Part shown: positions 52,649-56,614 of the stretch, piece by piece
Layout of the letters: the number at the start of each line of letters is the position of its first letter
Numbering within the stretch: the first letter of the stretch is position 1
Virus record (IMG/VR): IMGVR_UViG_3300031774_000018
Location: 1-56,614 of that record
DNA length: 56,614 nt
Direction: 5' to 3' (one strand)
Origin: a virus
Position numbers and translations under genes: made by a program
Notes under the pieces: generated by a model
Seen by the model: the letters and a program-made list of their open reading frames with translations, nothing else
Database searches by the model: none
Told to the model about the DNA's origin: nothing

Positions 52649-55600
52649 ATGGCAAGTAAAAAGAAATATACACCTAAGTACAAAGCTAAGAGATTAGATA
52701 TGCGTAAAGGTGGACAAGTTAGAAAACAATATGCAGTAGGTGGACCTAATGAGGATGGTATGAAGAGATATCCACAGGATGAAATGAGTATTAAACTGCC
52801 CGGTGGTAAGAAACCAATAATAGGAGTACCAAAACCTATAGACAAAACTCCAACTGGATATGATGATACTCCTAAATCTATCGTAGATAACTCTATAGGA
52901 GCTACACAAACAGGACCAACTTTTAAACCTACCCCTTGGAATATAACTGACCCAACAACTGAGGTTGGTGATACTCCTGATGCTGAGACAAAAAATCCAG
53001 TTAAAGGAAGAAAAAATCGTAACTATCCTCCAGATGACTCTGGTGATTGGGTTTGGGATGATGAACAAGGTGAATGGTTTTATACTGGAGATGGAACTCC
53101 GGGTGGTGGCAATGATACAGTTGCAATAAATAAAGGAGAAGGTGACCCTTATAGAGATGATAGGGTTGTAAGAACTGGACAAACAGCAGAAGAAACTGCA
53201 GCAGGTAGACAATCTCCAGATTTACCACAAGTTCCAATGGCTAAGAAAATTGGAAGAGCAGGAACTGAAATAGATATTAAAGATGATAGATATCGAATGA
53301 CTTCACCAGAAGACGCAGGTGCTCGAGGTGTAGGTCCTTTTGGTACAGAGGTAGTAACTACTAAAGATACTTCTACAGCAAGCCTACAGGATGAGAGAGG
53401 AGTTTCTAAAGTTGGTAGAGACCAGTTAAGAACATTAGGTGATGAAGAAATAAATCTTACAGCAGCAGAAAGAGCAGCTCGTGGTATGGGTCCTGCTGAA
53501 CAACAGACTCTTACAGATACAAGAGATAATGCAGTTGTTACAAGAACATTAGCAAAATTAGATAAAGCTCCAACTGTAGAGGCATTGATTTCTGGAGAAG
53601 CTTTTGTTCCTAATATATTAAATGGTTATCAAGCTTCTCAAGTAAATATTACTCCTGATGCAGAAAAACAAATTCGTAATGCTATCGTAGATAATTCAAA
53701 TATTGATAGGAATGCAGCAGCAATCGCTGAGAATGCTCTTAGTATTATAAACTATGATGCTATTACACAAACTAGAAAATTAACAGGAGAAGCTGCTAAA
53801 GGAAGTGCTGTCACTATGATAGCAGAGACAGCAGAAATTCCACAAGATATAGCTGCTGCTATTGTAGAAGACCCTGCAACTGTAGAAGCTCAAATAGATA
53901 ATGAACCAGTAGAAATTCAAGCTGCAGTAGCTGCTTTACCAGCAGAAGCTTTAGTATCTTCACAAATGGAATCATTACTTGCTGGTGTTGAGACAGGAGA
54001 AGTTCCAATATGGGCTAGACCTGCTATTGATGCTATTGATGCTAGAATGGTAGAGAGAGGCTTAGAAGCTTCAACAATAGCTAGAGTACCTTTACTTAAT
54101 GCTATTATACAAAGTACATTACCTATAGCTCAATCTAATGCACAAGCTTTACAAGCTAGAGCTGCTCAGAATTTAAGTAATCAGCAACAAGTTAATTTAT
54201 CTAAAGCTAATAACGAACAACAAATAAGATTAGCTAACTTAGCAAACAGACAAGGTGCTGAAACTCAGACTGCTCAGATGTCTCAGCAAATGAGAGGAAT
54301 GCAAAGTCAATTTGCACAGCAAGCTATATTAACTGGTGAGCAACAACAACAACAAACTGCCTTACAGAATTTAGAGAACAGACAACAGGCAGCTTTAGTT
54401 CAAAGTCAAAATGCACAAGCAATAGCTTCTCAAGAATTAGGTAATACACAACAGATTAATCTAGCTGAATTACAAATTGAAGCACAACAAGAAGGTGCTA
54501 ATCAGTCAGCACAGAACCAACAAAAATTAGTAGAGTATCAGACTGCTGCAGACTTCTTATCTAAGAATGCTGGTTTTAAACAGCAGATGGATTTAGCTAA
54601 CTTATCAGAAGAAAATAAGATAAGGCTAGCAAATCTATCAGCTCGTAATCAAGCAGATGCTGACCAATTAAATTCTAATGAAAGAATAGAGTTAGCTAAT
54701 TTAAATAAAAGAATGCAGGTTAATACTCGTAATGCAGAATTAGCACAGCAAATGGGTGTAGCCCAACTTAATGTCGAACAACAAAGAGCTATGCAAAATG
54801 CTCAGATGGTTTCCAATATGGATATGACTAAGTTTACTACAGCTCAACAAGTAGAGTTAGCTAATAGTAAATGGATGCAATCTACTACTATGGCAAATAT
54901 GAACTCTGAACAACAATCTATTATTCAAGAAGCTACATCATTAGCACAATTAGATGTTGCTAATCTAAGTGTTAGAGAAAGAGTCCAAGTAGAAAATGCT
55001 AAGAACTTTTTACAATATGATATGGCAAATCTAAACAATGACCAGCAATCTAGAGTTTTAAAAACTCAATTACAACAACAGAGATTACTGTCAGACCAGT
55101 CTGCTCAGAATGCTGCTGTACAATTTAATGCTACTAGTGAGAATCAAGTTAATCAATTCATGCAACAACTTGGTGCTAATATGGAACAGTATAATGCTTC
55201 TGCTCAAAATAATATGAAGCAGTTTAATGCTACTAGTAATAATTCTGCCGAAGCTAGAAGAGTTGGTAATAACTTACAAGCTGCATCATTAGATGCTCAG
55301 TTAGCTACAGATGTTTCTAAGTTTAATGCTGAGAAAGAATTTATAAGAGACCAATTTAATGCACAACAAAATACAGTAATCGCACAGTCTACTGTTGACT
55401 GGAGGCGTAAAGCTAATACTGCTGATACTGCTGCTTTTAATGCAGTTAATCAACAGAATGCTCAGAACGCTTTTAATTTATCTGCATCAGCAAATAATTT
55501 CTTATGGCAAGAACTAAGAGATGAAGCTGATTTTGATTTCAAGAGATGGGATAATGACCAACAAAGGAAGACTTCCTTACTCGTAGCTGCTTTAGGAAAC

Positions 55601-55681
55601 GAGCAGGGTGTAAATGAAAAAGGTAAATGGGATGATAATATATCAGCTCTATATAATTTATTTAGTGCTTGGGTTGATTAA
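52649..55681 (+). CDS. Large Gln/Asn-rich virion protein (1010 aa)
   Basis: N-terminal basic Lys-rich and Gly-Gly-rich region (1-160), an Ala/Glu helical middle (about 180-510), then a long Gln/Asn/Ala-rich segment (about 510-950) with a recurring N-L-(S/A)-x-x-x-(Q/R) pattern about every 20-25 residues. No catalytic motif. It precedes the ejection protein genes, so it is likely an internal or tail structural component of the virion. Confidence 0.72.
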   Translation: MASKKKYTPKYKAKRLDMRKGGQVRKQYAVGGPNEDGMKRYPQDEMSIKLPGGKKPIIGVPKPIDKTPTGYDDTPKSIVDNSIGATQTGPTFKPTPWNITDPTTEVGDTPDAETKNPVKGRKNRNYPPDDSGDWVWDDEQGEWFYTGDGTPGGGNDTVAINKGEGDPYRDDRVVRTGQTAEETAAGRQSPDLPQVPMAKKIGRAGTEIDIKDDRYRMTSPEDAGARGVGPFGTEVVTTKDTSTASLQDERGVSKVGRDQLRTLGDEEINLTAAERAARGMGPAEQQTLTDTRDNAVVTRTLAKLDKAPTVEALISGEAFVPNILNGYQASQVNITPDAEKQIRNAIVDNSNIDRNAAAIAENALSIINYDAITQTRKLTGEAAKGSAVTMIAETAEIPQDIAAAIVEDPATVEAQIDNEPVEIQAAVAALPAEALVSSQMESLLAGVETGEVPIWARPAIDAIDARMVERGLEASTIARVPLLNAIIQSTLPIAQSNAQALQARAAQNLSNQQQVNLSKANNEQQIRLANLANRQGAETQTAQMSQQMRGMQSQFAQQAILTGEQQQQQTALQNLENRQQAALVQSQNAQAIASQELGNTQQINLAELQIEAQQEGANQSAQNQQKLVEYQTAADFLSKNAGFKQQMDLANLSEENKIRLANLSARNQADADQLNSNERIELANLNKRMQVNTRNAELAQQMGVAQLNVEQQRAMQNAQMVSNMDMTKFTTAQQVELANSKWMQSTTMANMNSEQQSIIQEATSLAQLDVANLSVRERVQVENAKNFLQYDMANLNNDQQSRVLKTQLQQQRLLSDQSAQNAAVQFNATSENQVNQFMQQLGANMEQYNASAQNNMKQFNATSNNSAEARRVGNNLQAASLDAQLATDVSKFNAEKEFIRDQFNAQQNTVIAQSTVDWRRKANTADTAAFNAVNQQNAQNAFNLSASANNFLWQELRDEADFDFKRWDNDQQRKTSLLVAALGNEQGVNEKGKWDDNISALYNLFSAWVD

Positions 55682-55696
55682 TTAAAGGAGAATATA

Positions 55697-56614
55697 ATGT
55701 TAAAGAAAATAGGTAAAAAAATAGGAAGTGCCTTTAAAAAAGTTGGCAAGAAACTTAAAAAGGGTTTAAAGAAAGTAGCAGGAAAGTTTGCTGAACTAGG
55801 ACCTTTAGGTAGTATTGCATTATCTTTTGTGGTACCTACTATTGGACAATGGTTCCAAGGACTCCCTGATGGAGGATTCTTAAAGACTGTAGCAGATGGT
55901 GTATCAAGTACTGTAGGTGCAGTTAAAAATGGTGTAGGTAAAGTATTCAATAGAATTACAGACGCTGTTGAAACTGGATTAAATGGTATTGCTGCACCCT
56001 TTACTAAGGCAGGTATGAATGAGAGAGGATTCGGTAGTGCACTTAGAGATGGTATTAGTAATTTAACTGGTGGCTTCATAGAAGGTTCTGATAAATCATA
56101 TGTAGTAGATGGCACGACTATAGATGTAAAAAATGCTAAAGGTAGTAGAAAGGCTGGTGGTTTGACTAAAGATGAAAGAGCAATAAATAGAAGCAACGCT
56201 AAGTTAGAAGCAAATAAATTAAAAGTAGCTAAAGATGATTCTTTAAACAACATAATGCAGGGAACTGACGAGGGTAAGACTCTATTAGAATCTGGAGATT
56301 TAAGTAGAAAACAAATGAGAGATTTAAAGAAAGTAGGAAAATTAGAAAAGGCTCAAGCTGGTGATGGATATTCCTTTACTAATTATAAAGAGCAATCATA
56401 TACTAAACCAACTAAACTAAAGATAGACTCAAGAAAATGGAATAAAGAAGTAGAGCAGAAATGGTATCATTCAGGTAAAGGAAGTACAGGATATAATCCA
56501 TCCCTTGACACAGGAGGTCCTGCATTCTTAGATAGTAGTACTCATGGAATTATGGAACCATCAGGCTCAGCAAATTGGAGAGAGCATGTTAGAGATAGTA
56601 AAGAATTTACAGTA
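55697..56614 (+). CDS. Virion (ejection) protein, N-terminal part; continues at base 2
   Basis: ATG at 55697 with AAAGGAG upstream. The frame is open to the window end (306 codons). It starts with a strongly basic amphipathic segment (Lys-rich, about residues 1-32), then a hydrophobic stretch (about 38-52) and a Gly/Ala/Val helical region. This design resembles membrane-active ejection proteins. In the circular map it joins 2-847 to give about 396 aa. The part shared with the left end differs by substitutions and a 5-codon indel. Confidence 0.75.
   Translation, partial: MLKKIGKKIGSAFKKVGKKLKKGLKKVAGKFAELGPLGSIALSFVVPTIGQWFQGLPDGGFLKTVADGVSSTVGAVKNGVGKVFNRITDAVETGLNGIAAPFTKAGMNERGFGSALRDGISNLTGGFIEGSDKSYVVDGTTIDVKNAKGSRKAGGLTKDERAINRSNAKLEANKLKVAKDDSLNNIMQGTDEGKTLLESGDLSRKQMRDLKKVGKLEKAQAGDGYSFTNYKEQSYTKPTKLKIDSRKWNKEVEQKWYHSGKGSTGYNPSLDTGGPAFLDSSTHGIMEPSGSANWREHVRDSKEFTV
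56041..56614. repeat. Right copy of diverged terminal overlap
   Basis: Aligns with 1-589. The first 60 bases are identical, then substitutions, many of them amino-acid changing, and a 15-base shortening. It shows that the contig wraps onto itself through a polymorphic gene. Confidence 0.85.

Noticed and set aside
1-56614. Integrase, repressor or partition genes that would indicate a temperate phage
   Set aside because: None seen on either strand; the gene set is that of a lytic phage.

Overview
The window looks like an almost complete genome of an AT-rich, short-tailed (podovirus-type) double-stranded DNA phage. It carries terminase subunits, portal, scaffold, coat, tail-tube-like proteins, a fibre, very large ejection proteins and a lysis cassette, but no tape-measure, sheath, integrase or phage RNA polymerase. 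Bases 1-589 are a diverged copy of 56041-56614 in the same reading frame, so the sequence closes into a circle of about 56.04 kb. The low G+C, ribonucleotide reductase, small heat-shock protein, T7-like replication genes and curli-type genes are typical of marine phages of alphaproteobacteria such as SAR11 or SAR116. That host is an inference, and the similarity to HMO-2011-type phages is a guess from gene content and size only.

Layout. (a) 34371-56614, continuing across the join to 15740, all plus strand: terminase and small accessory genes, portal, scaffold, coat, tail genes, a collagen-like fibre, a collagen-modifying enzyme, ejection proteins, lysozyme, holin, a curli-like block, a CHASE2 nucleotide cyclase and a small heat-shock protein. 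(b) 33300-15865, all minus strand: two small genes with their own terminator, a run of about twenty small early genes, then an ssDNA-binding protein, primase-helicase, DNA polymerase, nucleases, 2-oxoglutarate oxygenase, cupin, class I ribonucleotide reductase and a cytidylyltransferase. (c) 32344-32822 is AT-rich with a perfect DnaA box and an 11-bp-phased array, the best replication-origin candidate. (d) 33322-34335 is about 1 kb without a convincing gene but rich in inverted repeats, between two divergent promoters.

Main discoveries. (1) A textbook -1 ribosomal frameshift site (A AAA AAG, 5-nt spacer, 10-bp stem-loop) at 3618-3663 would fuse a 717-aa ejection protein to a transglycosylase-like frame, giving about 970 aa. 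(2) A 610-aa protein combines a GT25 glycosyltransferase, a PLOD-type glycosyltransferase and a PLOD-type lysyl hydroxylase. It lies just downstream of a fibre whose collagen repeats hold 14 KGQKG motifs, that is 28 Lys in X-Lys-Gly sites. The phage therefore seems to encode both a collagen and the full lysine hydroxylation and glycosylation pathway for it. (3) CsgF, CsgG, a curlin-like repeat protein, a FecR-domain protein and a CHASE2-adenylate cyclase follow the holin genes in one overlapping operon. Three of their signal peptides are encoded inside the 3' end of the preceding gene. (4) Recurrent TTGACA-N16/17-TATACT promoters, two apparently leaderless first genes and a duplicated 70-bp early promoter block suggest host-sigma70-driven transcription. 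All function assignments come from reading motifs by eye; no database search was possible.
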